Source: Mycobacterium pseudokansasii
Lineage (GTDB): Bacteria; Actinomycetota; Actinomycetes; Mycobacteriales; Mycobacteriaceae
Direction of reading: 5' to 3'
DNA length: 64,000 nucleotides
Assembly (NCBI RefSeq): GCF_900566075.1
Contig: NZ_UPHU01000001.1
Location: forward strand, 2,790,001-2,854,000
The position numbers were made by a program, and so were the translations under genes. The stretch's first letter is position 1. The number at the start of each line of letters is the position of its first letter. Positions 36,701 to 46,228 of this stretch are shown here, one piece after another. Under the pieces are notes generated by a model that did no database searches, was not told the origin of the DNA, and saw only the letters and a program-made list of their open reading frames with translations.

Positions 36701-38066
36701 CTATCCGCCGAAGAGCAGATACAAGCCGGTGAACGTGTAGCCGACCATGACCAGCATCATGGTGAGCTGCCCGGTGAGCTGATAGCCCGCCGGGAGCAGC
36801 CGCAGCGCCTTGTCGTGTGCCGCGATCACCGCAACAACGTGCCCCGTGACCACGCACGCGACCTTGATCGTGGCTGCACGGGCGGGTGCGTGGACAACAC
36901 GTAGGCGACATGCAGGTGCGCCAGCCCCAGCAGGTTCCACCCCCGCGCGAATGGATCGGCAAGAGAAATGACCGTCTGCTGCCCACGCTCGACCAGGTAA
37001 GTCAAGTAGTGCGCGAAGATGTAACCCACCACGATCGGGATCAGCGAGTGCGCCATCTGCCCGGGCAAGGCGTGACGCCGCGGGCGGTCGACGTCGCCGG
37101 TGGCCCGCGCCGCTAGCGAAAACGACACTGCGACAACCGAAATGAAGACGAGCAGGCCGACGGTTCGCAACGCCGACGACGCCAGCGTTTCCGGCACACC
37201 GTGGACCGAGCCCGTCAGCCGGTCGGAGAAGTTGCGCCAGGTCGGTGACGACGAATAACTGTCGAACGCCGTCGAACCGAGCAGCACCGCCAGCATCATG
37301 ACCACCCCCGGGCGCACCGGCAGCGACGGCAGATGGTTGAACGGGTTGCCCACCACTACTTGCCCTGAGGACCGATTCCGCCAAAAAGGTGAAAGCCGCG
37401 AAACCGCCATGCTGTAGACGCCGAACGGGTCCGCTCGCGCCGGCCAGCGCTGGCCGCACAACCAGGCTCCGCCCAGCAGCACCACGGCGTAGACCAGTAA
37501 CCAGGTCCGCACCCCGGTCAGCGATGCCGGGTCCGGACTGGCCAATTCCATCCAGACGAAACCGAAGAGGCCCACCGCGGCCGGCCGGTACCCCCAGGCG
37601 TCGGGGCAGGCCGACCGCGGCCGACTCATGCGCTCCGGGATGCAACGTTGCAGCAGCAGATACACCGTCCGTACCGGCGAGATCACCCGCCACACCGGGC
37701 CGAACACCAGCGACACCGCCACCAACCCGACTCACAGCAGCACATAGAAGGCTCCCAGCAGGCCGTTGGCCTGCGTTTGCGGACCCCATATTCCGGCCAG
37801 CACCACCCACAGCGCGAATGCCAACGCCAGCCCGGCAGCTGTCCAGCGGGTGACGCGGGAATCAACCAGGGTGGTCACCGACCGGGGCAGCGGGTGTCCG
37901 GGCTTGGCCGGATCGAACCGTGGCTGCCGCCATGCAACTGCGACGAGGGCGAACGTGAACGTCAATGCCCAGGCCGCCCCGATCATCGCATAGGCGTACG
38001 GCACCGGCAGATCGCTCGACCCGCCAGGCCATGCGCCAACACCGCCATGCCGTCGGCGCCGGTCAC
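36701..38066 (-). pseudogene. Broken multi-pass membrane protein, last gene of cupredoxin-lipoprotein module
   Basis: A membrane protein of about 450 aa can be rebuilt from three frames. GTG 38066 overlaps the lipoprotein stop by 4 bases and reads VTGADGMAVLAHGLAG. At about 38020-38024 one G appears lost from a G-run, and the frame continues SSDLPVPYAYAMIG. At 37732-37734 an in-frame TGA interrupts GAFYVLL*VGLVAVSLVFGP, consistent with Trp TGG to TGA. Near 36890 another single-base change separates LAHLHVAYVLSTH from APARAATIKVACVV, after which the last helices run to the stop at 36701. The rebuilt protein has about ten hydrophobic segments. Three independent lesions argue for a true pseudogene rather than sequencing error. 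Family not recognised. Confidence 0.82.
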
Positions 38067-38425
38067 GGCTGAACGTGAGTCGTGGCGATGGTGCGTTTGA
38101 GGTGATGCAACTCGACGTCGACGTTGCCGGGCACATCCACGCTGAACTGAAACGTCTGGTTCGGCGCGGTTGCGACCTGGAACTTGTGATCGGGCACCGA
38201 GTGCACGTGCAGTTCATCAGCGGCGTCGCTGGTGACCCGCAGGGTGATCGGCTCCTCGACCCTGGCCTGCAGGGTGGCGTTGGCCGGCGTTACGTGGCCA
38301 TTGGCGATGGTGACATCGACGGCAAGGCTCGGGGTCGCGGCGGTGGGCTGGCTCGGCGCGCCGCCGCAGGCGGCCATACCCCACATCAGCACCGGCACCC
38401 AGGTGCTGGCAAGGCGGCGAATCAT
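38063..38425 (-). CDS. Lipoprotein with cupredoxin-like fold
   Basis: 120 aa. A signal peptide with lipobox MAAC is processed at Cys20, so the protein is membrane-anchored outside the cell. The mature part (VDVTIANGHVTPANATLQARV, then PITLRVTSDAADELHVHSVP) has the beta-sandwich pattern of EfeO/cupredoxin-like domains. It is rich in histidines at positions expected near a metal site (HVH, PDH, HH), though the classical blue-copper Cys is lacking. Start ATG 38425 lies 5 bases after the upstream stop, and the stop overlaps the next, broken gene. Metal binding is inference. Confidence 0.75.
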   Translation of the reverse strand: MIRRLASTWVPVLMWGMAACGGAPSQPTAATPSLAVDVTIANGHVTPANATLQARVEEPITLRVTSDAADELHVHSVPDHKFQVATAPNQTFQFSVDVPGNVDVELHHLKRTIATTHVQP

Positions 38426-38429
38426 GGCG

Positions 38430-40265
38430 CTACGCCGCTCGGGGAAGAGGTTGTTTCTCCTCTTCGGACTCCCTGGGGGCAGTCTCGGCGGCATTAATCC
38501 GGCCCGCGCCCCACGTCAGCGCCGCAATCACCAGCAGCGTGAAGATCAGCACCACCACCGATCCCGTGGTGAACAACCACAACGGCGTGCTCTGATCGCG
38601 TTCGCGCTGAAGAATCGTGATTTCCTGGACAAACGGCCTGGTGCTGGAAGCCAAGGCCGGCACCTCAGCCGCCGGAATGGCCTCATCGGCCGGCTCGTAA
38701 ATCGGCACGGCGGTCGTGGTGTAACCATCTTGAACCCGCAGCAGGGTCTTCCACGAACCCCAGACGGGAACCTGCTGCGTGGACCGATAGTGGCCGGGGC
38801 CGACTCGATCGAGTCGGTCGATCACCAGGCCGCGGCGGTTCTGCATGCCGCCCTGCCAAGACAGGATCGTGACCCATTCCGGATTGCCCTTGACCAGGTC
38901 GGGCGGGTTGATCTGCACGTCGGCCGACACCATGCGCTGGCCCGGGTCGCTAGGAAGGTCGGTCAGCGTGATGGTCGCGTTCGCCCGCTCCGGAACGACG
39001 ATGTGCAGGCCGTTGGCCACTGCGCCGCCGATCGCCAACACCGTTACCATTACGACCGCGATTCCGATACCGCGACGCGGCAACCGCTGGCCGGTGAGCA
39101 CCATGCCGGTCATCGCCCCGCATAGCCCGGCCAGCACCGCCACGGGCACCGCCATCGCCAGCGCCTCGTCCCACATGCTGACCGGCCACGGATAGTGATA
39201 GACCGCCCCGATCCACAGTGATTCCAGCCACAGCCCGACAGTGCCGACACCCAGGCCGGCGACGGCGCCAAAAGCGATCGGACGCTTGAACACTGGGGTG
39301 AACGCCAGCAATTCGACCACGACCGCGGGACCCAGATACAACGGGAACCAGTTCGTCGGAGCCCCCAAGATCGGTCCCACCAGCAAGGCAACCGCCCCGC
39401 GCAGCGCAATGGCGAACAACGCCGCCACGATCGCGGCGCCACGGCCCATCGTCATGCGAGCCACGACCAGACCCAGCGCAGCGGCGCCGGCGATCATCAT
39501 CGGCTGCAGTACCAGCCGGAACTGCTCCACACCGAAGTCATATTCGATCTGGTAGACCGACAAGCCGATCAGCAATCCGCCGCAGGACAGATAACGCAGG
39601 AATTTCACGAACCGACGTTCGGTATCCCCTTCTGACTGGGCCCGCCCGCCTTCGTACTCCAGCATGAGCACCGCGAACAGGGAAAACCCCGCGCCGCCGA
39701 TCATCATCAAGTGGGTCGGGCCCCAGAGGGTGACGTCCTGGCCGAAGATGCGGTGCCAGATGTCGTCCAGCGGAAAGCCGATCATCGCGTAAAGCCCACA
39801 GCCGGCCATCAACACACCGCCGACCGGGGCGTGCCAGTTGCTGGTGATGCGCACCGGGGCGGGTCCCGGCTTGTCGAAAGGCAGCACCACCGCGATCATG
39901 CCGGCCAGGAATACGCCGAACAGGCCGATGATGATGAAGTAATGAGCCGGGTTGGCCAGCGGGCCGGAATCGCGGCCGCTGCCGATGTGCCAGCTGACAT
40001 CCCAGATGAAGCCGAACAGCGCGCAGATGATCGACGTGGTGAAGACCAGCACCGGCAGCGCCACCCAAGAGGGGCGTTTGAACTTGACGGCCATCCAGTC
40101 GGCGAATCTGCCGAGCCAGCTGATCCGGTGACTGCGGTGCGCATGACCGATCCACAGCATCACCACCGTGATCACCACGGCGGCTATCGAAAGGCCGATC
40201 ACTTGATGCAACCCGGCACCACGCGCGGGAGCGGCCTCCGCGACAACCGTCAAACCCATCGCCAT
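38430..40265 (-). CDS. 611-aa polytopic membrane protein with C-terminal extracytoplasmic beta domain
   Basis: About twelve hydrophobic segments fill residues 20-430. A conserved-looking aromatic/charged element WDVSWHIGSGRD follows the third helix, and further acidic/His residues (DDIWHRIFGQD, THLMM) lie in or near the membrane. Residues about 435-560 form a soluble beta-rich domain (DVQINPPDLVKGNPEW, PGHYRSTQQVPVWGSW) reminiscent of YtkA/FixH-like domains from copper and haem-copper oxidase loci. One last helix and an acidic tail follow. It is flanked by a His-containing micro-protein and a cupredoxin-like lipoprotein, so a copper- or redox-related membrane complex is a reasonable guess only. 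CTGGAGGCG precedes the ATG. Confidence 0.8.
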   Translation of the reverse strand: MAMGLTVVAEAAPARGAGLHQVIGLSIAAVVITVVMLWIGHAHRSHRISWLGRFADWMAVKFKRPSWVALPVLVFTTSIICALFGFIWDVSWHIGSGRDSGPLANPAHYFIIIGLFGVFLAGMIAVVLPFDKPGPAPVRITSNWHAPVGGVLMAGCGLYAMIGFPLDDIWHRIFGQDVTLWGPTHLMMIGGAGFSLFAVLMLEYEGGRAQSEGDTERRFVKFLRYLSCGGLLIGLSVYQIEYDFGVEQFRLVLQPMMIAGAAALGLVVARMTMGRGAAIVAALFAIALRGAVALLVGPILGAPTNWFPLYLGPAVVVELLAFTPVFKRPIAFGAVAGLGVGTVGLWLESLWIGAVYHYPWPVSMWDEALAMAVPVAVLAGLCGAMTGMVLTGQRLPRRGIGIAVVMVTVLAIGGAVANGLHIVVPERANATITLTDLPSDPGQRMVSADVQINPPDLVKGNPEWVTILSWQGGMQNRRGLVIDRLDRVGPGHYRSTQQVPVWGSWKTLLRVQDGYTTTAVPIYEPADEAIPAAEVPALASSTRPFVQEITILQRERDQSTPLWLFTTGSVVVLIFTLLVIAALTWGAGRINAAETAPRESEEEKQPLPRAA

Positions 40266-40360
40266 CGCCTCCAGGTCCAGGCCCGTGGAATCTATCGGCG
40301 GGCCGCTGACTCGTTCCGCATGTCGGATGCCCAGACGAAGCGCTCGTCAATCCTGTTTCG

Positions 40361-40489
40361 TCAGCTGCGCCGGTCGCGCATGGCGACATAAAGCACCACA
40401 GCGACGGCGATGACAGCGGGCAAGAACGCCGGTATCGCCAGCAAAAGCGCATGGTGAGCCGCGTACTCGACGTGCAGGTGAGTCGTCAT
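40361..40489 (-). CDS. 42-aa single-helix membrane micro-protein with N-terminal histidines
   Basis: The reading MTTHLHVEYAAHHALLLAIP then AFLPAVIAVAVVLYVAMRDRRS has four His (H4, H6, H12, H13) ahead of one clear transmembrane helix and a basic cytoplasmic end. It is the likely first gene of the leftward module (next gene 95 bp away). The size and one-helix pattern recall small oxidase-type subunits, but no family is assigned. The start at 40489 faces the bioB promoter region. Confidence 0.6.
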   Translation of the reverse strand: MTTHLHVEYAAHHALLLAIPAFLPAVIAVAVVLYVAMRDRRS

Positions 40490-40652
40490 GGTGGTTACGG
40501 TCCGGGCTCTTAGGCGGGCCATCGAAATCGGCCCATACGATCACCGTACCCACGGCAACCGGTGACCACGCCCATGCCCACGCCCATGCCCAGCACCGGG
40601 CGCGGCAGTATGCCCATAAGCTGGCGGGCCTACGCAGACCGTTACCCTAGCC

Positions 40653-40666
40653 TGAACACCGTTTGC
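40653..40666 (+). promoter_or_regulatory. BioQ-like operator candidate upstream of bioB
   Basis: TGAACACCGTTTGC has the TGAAC-N3-GTT core of actinobacterial BioQ sites. A TACCCT -10-like hexamer lies just upstream at 40643-40648, so the site would cover the transcription start. The related element 32980-32993 precedes bioA. The bioB start codon is 96 bp downstream. Just upstream (40566-40589) a 12-bp sequence CCACGCCCATGC is duplicated in tandem. Confidence 0.6.
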
Positions 40667-40762
40667 TTCCGGCCGCGCGTGCCCGTGCGGCCGGAAGTGG
40701 GCCAGAAACTAGCTGCGGGTCCGCACACCCGGACACGACAAGATGATGCAGGGGAGCACCTG

Positions 40763-41824
40763 GTGACTCACGCGCCGATTCGACCGACGACCGATGCCGG
40801 CCAGCATGGCGTGCCCGACGCGGACATTCCGGCCGACATTTTGGCCGAGGCTCGGCAGCAGGTGCTCGAGCGTGGTGAGGGTCTGACCCAGGCCCAGGTG
40901 CTGCAGGTGCTGCAGCTGCCCGACGACCGGCTCGAGGAGCTGTTGGGGCTGGCGCACGAGGTGCGGATGCGGTGGTGCGGCCCCGACGTCGAGGTGGAAG
41001 GCATCATCAGCCTGAAGACCGGCGGCTGCCCGGAGGACTGTCATTTCTGCTCCCAGTCGGGCCTCTTCACGTCGCCGGTGCGCAGCGCCTGGCTCGACAT
41101 TCCCAGCCTGGTCGAAGCGGCCAAGCAGACCGCCAAGACCGGTGCCACCGAGTTCTGCATCGTGGCCGCGGTCCGCGGGCCCGACGACAGGCTGCTGGCC
41201 CAGGTCGCGGCGGGCATCGAGGCGATTCGCAACGAAGTCGAGATCAACATTGCCTGCTCGCTGGGCATGTTGACCGCCGAGCAGGTTGAGCAGCTGTCGG
41301 CGATGGGCGTGCACCGTTACAACCACAATCTGGAGACCGCTCGCTCCTACTTCACCCACGTCGTCACCACGCACACCTGGGAGGAGCGGTGGCAGACGCT
41401 CACGATGGTGCGTGACGCCGGCATGGAGGTGTGCTGCGGAGGCATCCTCGGCATGGGCGAGACGTTGGAGCAGCGGGCCGAATTCGCGGCCAACCTGGCC
41501 GAGCTGAACCCCGACGAGGTGCCGTTGAACTTCCTCAACCCGCGGCCGGGAACCCCCTTCGGTGACTTGGAGGTGCTGCCGGTCAGCGAAGCGCTCAAGG
41601 CCGTGGGTGCCTTCCGGCTGGCGCTGCCGCGCACGATGCTGCGTTTCGCCGGTGGCCGCGAGATCACCCTGGGCGACCTTGGTGCCAGACGGGGGATTCT
41701 GGGCGGCATCAACGCGGTGATCGTCGGCAACTACCTGACCACCCTCGGCCGCCCTGCCGAGGCCGACCTGCAACTGCTGGACGACCTGCAGATGCCGATC
41801 AAGGCCCTCAACGCGACCCTGTGA
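40763..41824 (+). CDS. bioB: Biotin synthase (radical SAM)
   Basis: 353-aa radical-SAM enzyme inserting sulfur into dethiobiotin. The 4Fe-4S cluster motif CPEDCHFC gives Cys89, Cys93 and Cys96; [20 protein letters not shown] and [10 protein letters not shown] are all present. GTG 40763 was chosen because GGGGAG lies 6 bases upstream and the resulting N-terminus ([14 protein letters not shown]) resembles M. tuberculosis BioB; the open frame further upstream is low-complexity. In M. tuberculosis phiRv1 lies between this gene and bioD; here the cupredoxin module does. Confidence 0.96.
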   Translation: MTHAPIRPTTDAGQHGVPDADIPADILAEARQQVLERGEGLTQAQVLQVLQLPDDRLEELLGLAHEVRMRWCGPDVEVEGIISLKTGGCPEDCHFCSQSGLFTSPVRSAWLDIPSLVEAAKQTAKTGATEFCIVAAVRGPDDRLLAQVAAGIEAIRNEVEINIACSLGMLTAEQVEQLSAMGVHRYNHNLETARSYFTHVVTTHTWEERWQTLTMVRDAGMEVCCGGILGMGETLEQRAEFAANLAELNPDEVPLNFLNPRPGTPFGDLEVLPVSEALKAVGAFRLALPRTMLRFAGGREITLGDLGARRGILGGINAVIVGNYLTTLGRPAEADLQLLDDLQMPIKALNATL

Positions 41825-41837
41825 GCAGGCAGCACGC

Positions 41838-42065
41838 ATGGTCGAAAAGCTGGGCGATCCGGTCGGTGGTGGCGTCTACAACGTCTACACCGGGCAACCG
41901 GCGGGCACGGCCACCCCAACCGCTGCCCAGTTGGGCCTCGAGCCGCCGCGGTTCTGCGCGGAGTGCGGCCGGCGAATGATCGTGCAAGTTCGTCCCGATG
42001 GCTGGCGGGCACAGTGTTCCCGCCACGGACAGGTGGATTCGTCCGACCTGGAGACGCAGCGGTGA
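41838..42065 (+). CDS. bsaP: Biotin synthase auxiliary protein, Rv1590 orthologue
   Basis: 75-aa protein with the cluster-type motif FCAECGRRM (Cys40, Cys43) and QCSRHGQVD (Cys60, His63). The family has been described as BsaP, an iron-sulfur partner needed by mycobacterial BioB for turnover (from memory of recent literature). The gene starts 13 bp after bioB and overlaps the next gene by GTGA. The Gly-rich N-terminal third ([10 protein letters not shown]) is also conserved. Confidence 0.85.
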   Translation: MVEKLGDPVGGGVYNVYTGQPAGTATPTAAQLGLEPPRFCAECGRRMIVQVRPDGWRAQCSRHGQVDSSDLETQR

Positions 42066-42745
42066 CCGGCGAATCTGTACCTCAGGATTCTGCAGCGCCG
42101 CAGGCTGTCACCGTGCCGGGGGCACCGCCAGCCGCTCGAACATCCCGTAGAACTGCAGCCGTCACGGTAGTGCTCGGCTTGTCGCTGACCGGTGTGGTGG
42201 TCGGTGCGCTGTGGGCCTGGATAGCGCCACCGATTCATGCGGTTGTGGCGCTCACCCGCACGGGCGAACGGGTGCACGACTATTTGGGCGAAGAATCGCA
42301 AAACTTCTTCATCGCCCCGTTCTTGATGCTCGGATTGTCGGGTGTGGTGGCGGTGGTGGCGGCAGTGTTGGTGTGGCAGTGGCGCGAATACCGGGGACCG
42401 GGGATGGTCGTCGCGCTTTCGGTCGGCTTGGTCGGCGCTGCGGCCGCAGCGGCGGCGGTGGGGGCGTTGCTGGTTCGGTTGCGCTACGGCGCGCTGGATT
42501 TCGACACCGTGCCGCTGGCAAGCGGCGATCATTCGTTGACGTACGTCACGCAGGCGCCGCCGGTGTTCTTTGCCTGGCGGCCGTCGCTGGTAGCGGCCAC
42601 GCTACTGTCGCCGGCGGCCACCGCGTCACTGGTGTACGCGCTGATCGCGGCCGGGACCGCACGTGATGACTTGGGCCGCTGTCCGGTTGCTGAGCAGGCG
42701 TCGAACGCGCCGACCGAGCCGGTGTCAGAAGCCGGAGTGGCTTAA
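42062..42745 (+). CDS. DUF2567 membrane protein, Rv1591 orthologue
   Basis: 227 aa with four predicted membrane helices (about residues 33-53, 83-103, 112-135, 172-192). A polar N-terminus and a loop containing [16 protein letters not shown] follow the first helix. GTG 42062 overlaps the bsaP stop by 4 bases, so it is co-translated with the biotin genes. Function unknown. Convergent with the lipase-like gene, 6 bp between stops, with a small ACCGCC/GGCGGT stem at the junction. Confidence 0.85.
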   Translation: MTGESVPQDSAAPQAVTVPGAPPAARTSRRTAAVTVVLGLSLTGVVVGALWAWIAPPIHAVVALTRTGERVHDYLGEESQNFFIAPFLMLGLSGVVAVVAAVLVWQWREYRGPGMVVALSVGLVGAAAAAAAVGALLVRLRYGALDFDTVPLASGDHSLTYVTQAPPVFFAWRPSLVAATLLSPAATASLVYALIAAGTARDDLGRCPVAEQASNAPTEPVSEAGVA

Positions 42746-42751
42746 CCGCCG

Positions 42752-44092
42752 TCAGAGCGGTCGGCGGTGGACTTTACGTCCGGTGATGACCTTGGCGGCA
42801 ATGACGGCCAGTCGGGCCATGCCGGCGTAGGTCATCGGGTTGAACATGGTAGGCCAAGTTGTCCGGATGACATGTTCGCTCAGCGGGCGCCCGGCGAATC
42901 GGTCGGTGAGCCAGCGCAGCGTCATCGGAGCCGACAGCGGGTGCAGCACCATGTGTTCGTTGAAGGCATCCCGATGGTAGGTGACTCTGGCGCCGCCGGC
43001 CGAATACGCCTCGGCCAGCGCGTCGATGTCGTCGACGTCGATGAGATAGTCGTGGACCGCCTGCACGATCAGGACCGGGGGTGCCGGTACCGCCGCACCC
43101 AGCTTGATGTCCTGGAAGACGTGCACGATCTCGGGGGTGGACAGGATATCCTCGAGCGGCTCGTCCAAATAGTCGCCCAAGTTCTTGTTCGCCGTGCGGA
43201 CGACCGCCTCGATGGTCGTCATCCCCTCCAGCCGCTTGAGCAGGTCGATCCCGGCGTCGTTGGCGTGTTGCTTGATCACCCGGTCCAGCCCGGGGTAAGT
43301 GTGTGCGAGCGCAGCCACCACCAGCGAGGGCAGACCAGCGAGCAGGGTGCCGTTGAGCCGGCGGAAAGTGTTACCCAGGTCGCCGACCGGTGATCCCAGC
43401 ACCGCCCCGACGATGTCCAGCTCCGGCGCGTAGTCCCCGGACATTTCAGCGGCCCAGGCGCTGGCGAGACCGCCGCCCGAGTAGCCCCACAGCCCGATCG
43501 GCGCCGACGGGGACAACCGGAGACGTTCCGAATTCAGGGCCGCGCGGATGCCGTCCAGGACGCGGTAGCCGGGCTCGTACGGAGCCCCCCACAGTCCCCG
43601 CGTGCCCTCGTGGTCGGGTACCGAGACCGCCCAACCCTCTGCGACGGCGGCGGTGATCAGCAACAGCTCCAGCTGAGTCAATGAGCCGAGGCCCTTGGCC
43701 CGGCGCCGCAGCGCATAGGACGGAAAGCAGCGGGAGGTTATGGCGTCGATCGCACACTGGTACGACAACAGCGGACAGGTCTTCCCCGGTGCGGCTTCGG
43801 CGGGCAGGATCACCGTGGTCACCGTCGCCTCGGGGTTGCCGTTCATATCGGTCGTCCGGTACAGCAGCTGGGTCGCAGTGATCGATTGCGGTATCAAACC
43901 CAGAAACGCCAGCTCGACGTCGCGTGATCGCAGTACCGTTCCGGGCTCGGCATGCTGGTAGCCCGCCGGCGGCTGATAAAAGGGATCGTCGCACGGCAGC
44001 AGTGGGCGCACCTTGCGCTGCAACTCCTCATGCGTTGGCCGGCCGATCCATTCCGCGGCGCGCGCATCCGCCAGATTGCCGACGCTAACCAT
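42752..44092 (-). CDS. Secretory-lipase-type alpha/beta hydrolase, Rv1592c orthologue
   Basis: 446-aa lipase of the LIP (fungal-secretory-lipase) family. The nucleophile elbow is GYSGGG with Ser around residue 212, the VPDHEGTRG segment lies upstream, an Asp candidate is in [13 protein letters not shown], and the His is in NEHMVLHP. There is no obvious signal peptide. The M. tuberculosis orthologue is a lipase annotated as such and reported to hydrolyse lipid esters. A 308-bp upstream region with an unusual CTTA array precedes the start. Confidence 0.9.
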   Translation of the reverse strand: MVSVGNLADARAAEWIGRPTHEELQRKVRPLLPCDDPFYQPPAGYQHAEPGTVLRSRDVELAFLGLIPQSITATQLLYRTTDMNGNPEATVTTVILPAEAAPGKTCPLLSYQCAIDAITSRCFPSYALRRRAKGLGSLTQLELLLITAAVAEGWAVSVPDHEGTRGLWGAPYEPGYRVLDGIRAALNSERLRLSPSAPIGLWGYSGGGLASAWAAEMSGDYAPELDIVGAVLGSPVGDLGNTFRRLNGTLLAGLPSLVVAALAHTYPGLDRVIKQHANDAGIDLLKRLEGMTTIEAVVRTANKNLGDYLDEPLEDILSTPEIVHVFQDIKLGAAVPAPPVLIVQAVHDYLIDVDDIDALAEAYSAGGARVTYHRDAFNEHMVLHPLSAPMTLRWLTDRFAGRPLSEHVIRTTWPTMFNPMTYAGMARLAVIAAKVITGRKVHRRPL

Positions 44093-44205
44093 CAGGCTCC
44101 CTTCTCGGCCTTGGCGTCTCGCGCATCAATCCGTCCCGGACCAGGAGACAGCGCAATTAGCCCAGTCATAGTCAGGCACCGGCACCTCAACGGCGGCCAG
44201 CGCCT

Positions 44206-44250
44206 CTTAGCTACCTCTTATATAGCCTTACTCAGTTCTTATGCAACTTA
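44206..44250 (-). promoter_or_regulatory. Helically phased CTTA/TAAG direct-repeat array upstream of the lipase gene
   Basis: CTTA occurs at 44206, 44217, 44227, 44238 and 44247 on the plus strand (TAAG read in the direction of the lipase gene), start-to-start distances 11, 10, 11 and 9 bp. The units read CTCTTA, CTCTTA, GCCTTA, TTCTTA, AACTTA. A TATATA stretch lies inside. The array is 114-158 bp before the gene start, in an AT-rich patch of the otherwise GC-rich 308-bp gap 44093-44400, which holds no gene. Likely a multi-site regulator binding region. Confidence 0.55.
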
Positions 44251-44400
44251 CGGCATCGTCGGTTGCTGGAGCGATAAGGGGGCGGCGTGCCGCTCGTCAC
44301 AATCGATGACCTGGGCAATCAGATCCGGTGAGACCGCGATCCTTGCCGACACGCCGGCCCGGAAATGCTCCGGAAGCCGAAGCTGTCGTGCCCGGAATCT

Positions 44401-45123
44401 TCAGGCTTGGCCGGGAGGCCGCAATGCGGCGAATTCGTCGGTGACCCTCAGCTGCGAATCGGTGAACCGGTAGAGCGCCGCCGGGCGGCCGCCGCTGCGC
44501 CCGGATTGGGCCACGGTACCGGTCTGCGTGATCACCTTGCGACGCGCCAGGACCCGCTGCAGGTTCGTGGCATCGACTTGATAGCCCAACGCGGCACCGT
44601 AGATACCGCGCAGCGTGGACAGCGCGAATTCTTTGGGAGCCAAGGCGAACCCGATATTGGTGTACGACATTTTGGCGACCAGCCTGGCGCGGGCATGGGC
44701 CACCATCGGGCCATGGTCGAAAGCCATCGGCGGCAGTGAATTCACCGGATGCCAGCGGGTATCGTCGGGCAACTCCGGGGTCGCGGGGGAGGGAACCAGC
44801 CCGAGGAAGGTCGACGCGATCACCCGAGTGCCCGGCACCCGATGCGGATCGGAGAACACGGCCAGCTGTTCGAGATGGGACAGCTCACGCAGATCGACTT
44901 TCTCGGCCAACTGGCGGCGAACCGAGGTTGTCAAATCCTCGTCGTTGCGCAGCCGTCCCCCCGGCAGCGACCACGCGCCCTTCTGCGGGTCCTGGGCGCG
45001 TTCCCATAACAGCACGTTGAGCTGCGGCTTCTCGGCACTCGACCGTTGCTCCCGGCCGACGGTGACCATGCGAACCTGGAATACGACGGCCAGCACTTCA
45101 TGCGCGGTGTTACCATGGGGCAT
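44401..45123 (-). CDS. nrtR: NrtR-type Nudix transcriptional repressor of NAD synthesis (Rv1593c orthologue)
   Basis: 240 aa. The N-terminal Nudix-fold domain (residues about 8-150) has a degenerate Nudix box ([21 protein letters not shown]) lacking the full REUXEE signature, as expected for a sensor rather than a hydrolase. A C-terminal winged helix (about 160-240) follows. NrtR proteins bind ADP-ribose-type ligands and repress NAD genes; a mycobacterial NrtR controlling nadABC has been reported in M. smegmatis. Divergent from nadA with the palindrome 45124-45146 directly touching its start codon. Start ATG 45123 implies a leaderless message. Confidence 0.88.
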   Translation of the reverse strand: MPHGNTAHEVLAVVFQVRMVTVGREQRSSAEKPQLNVLLWERAQDPQKGAWSLPGGRLRNDEDLTTSVRRQLAEKVDLRELSHLEQLAVFSDPHRVPGTRVIASTFLGLVPSPATPELPDDTRWHPVNSLPPMAFDHGPMVAHARARLVAKMSYTNIGFALAPKEFALSTLRGIYGAALGYQVDATNLQRVLARRKVITQTGTVAQSGRSGGRPAALYRFTDSQLRVTDEFAALRPPGQA

Positions 45124-45146
45124 GTTTTCGATTGTAAGTCGAAAAC
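45124..45146. promoter_or_regulatory. NrtR operator: 8-7-8 inverted repeat before nrtR and nadA
   Basis: GTTTTCGA (45124-45131), 7-base spacer TTGTAAG, TCGAAAAC (45139-45146): a perfect inverted repeat. It abuts the nrtR ATG and lies 23 bp before the nadA GTG, so one bound dimer could repress both. Confidence 0.8.
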
Positions 45147-45169
45147 CTGCTGGCGTGAAAGGAGCCGCA

Positions 45170-46228
45170 GTGACGGTCTTGAGTCGCATGGACACGCTCG
45201 GCACGGGCATTACCGACATGACCGCCCGGATCACTGATACGCCAACCGGCTATACCGGGGTCGAGGGCGACGCGCGGTGGGCCGCGGAAGTGCGCCGGGT
45301 GGCACGATTACGCGGAGCCACGATACTGGCCCACAACTATCAGCTCCCCGCCATTCAAGACGTCGCCGACCATATTGGGGATTCACTGGCACTGTCGCGC
45401 ATCGCCGCCGATGCGCCCGAAGACACCATCGTTTTCTGCGGCGTGCACTTCATGGCTGAGACCGCCAAGATCCTTAGCCCGCACAAGACGGTGCTGATTC
45501 CCGACCAACGGGCCGGCTGCTCACTGGCCGAGTCCATCACTGCTGACGAATTGCGTGCCTGGAAGGCTGAGCACCCCGGCGCGGTCGTCGTCTCCTACGT
45601 CAACACCACAGCCGAGGTGAAGGCGCTCACCGATATCTGCTGCACGTCGTCGAACGCAGTCGACGTGGTCGCGTCCATCGACCCTGATCGCGAGGTGCTG
45701 TTCTGCCCGGACCAATTTCTCGGCGCACACGTGCGCCGCGTCACCGGCCGCCAGAATTTGCACGTATGGGCCGGCGAATGCCATGTGCACGCCGGGATCA
45801 ACGGTGACGAGCTCACCGACCAGGCGCGCGCCAATCCCGACGCGGAGCTGTTCGTACACCCGGAATGTGGCTGCGCTACCTCGGCGCTCTACCTGGCCGG
45901 CGAAGGCGCCTTCCCGCAAGAGCGGGTGAAGATCCTGTCCACCGGTGGCATGCTCGACGCTGCCCGCCGAACGCGTGCCCGCAAGGTGCTGGTGGCCACC
46001 GAGGTCGGAATGCTGCATCAACTGCGGCGCGCGGCGCCGGACGTGAACTTTCAGGCGGTCAACGACCGTGCGTCCTGCAAGTACATGAAGATGATCACGC
46101 CCGCGGCTTTGTTGCGTTGTCTGGTGGAGGGGGCCGACGAAGTCCACGTCGACCCCGACGTGGCGGCTGCGGGCCGACGCAGTGTCCAGCGGATGATCGA
46201 AATCGGACAGCCCGGCGGTGGCGAATGA
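45170..46228 (+). CDS. nadA: Quinolinate synthase A
   Basis: 352-aa [4Fe-4S] enzyme condensing iminoaspartate with dihydroxyacetone phosphate to quinolinate. Conserved: [35 protein letters not shown], the cluster cysteines in CTSSNA, HPECGC and [14 protein letters not shown] 45170 was chosen because AAAGGAG lies 5 bases upstream; the frame is open further left only inside the divergent nrtR. Overlaps nadB by 4 bases. Confidence 0.96.
   Translation: MTVLSRMDTLGTGITDMTARITDTPTGYTGVEGDARWAAEVRRVARLRGATILAHNYQLPAIQDVADHIGDSLALSRIAADAPEDTIVFCGVHFMAETAKILSPHKTVLIPDQRAGCSLAESITADELRAWKAEHPGAVVVSYVNTTAEVKALTDICCTSSNAVDVVASIDPDREVLFCPDQFLGAHVRRVTGRQNLHVWAGECHVHAGINGDELTDQARANPDAELFVHPECGCATSALYLAGEGAFPQERVKILSTGGMLDAARRTRARKVLVATEVGMLHQLRRAAPDVNFQAVNDRASCKYMKMITPAALLRCLVEGADEVHVDPDVAAAGRRSVQRMIEIGQPGGGE

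Noticed and set aside
37732..37734. In-frame TGA read as selenocysteine in the membrane gene
   Set aside because: There is no SECIS-like hairpin, the residue fits a Trp position, and two further frameshifts show the gene is simply broken.
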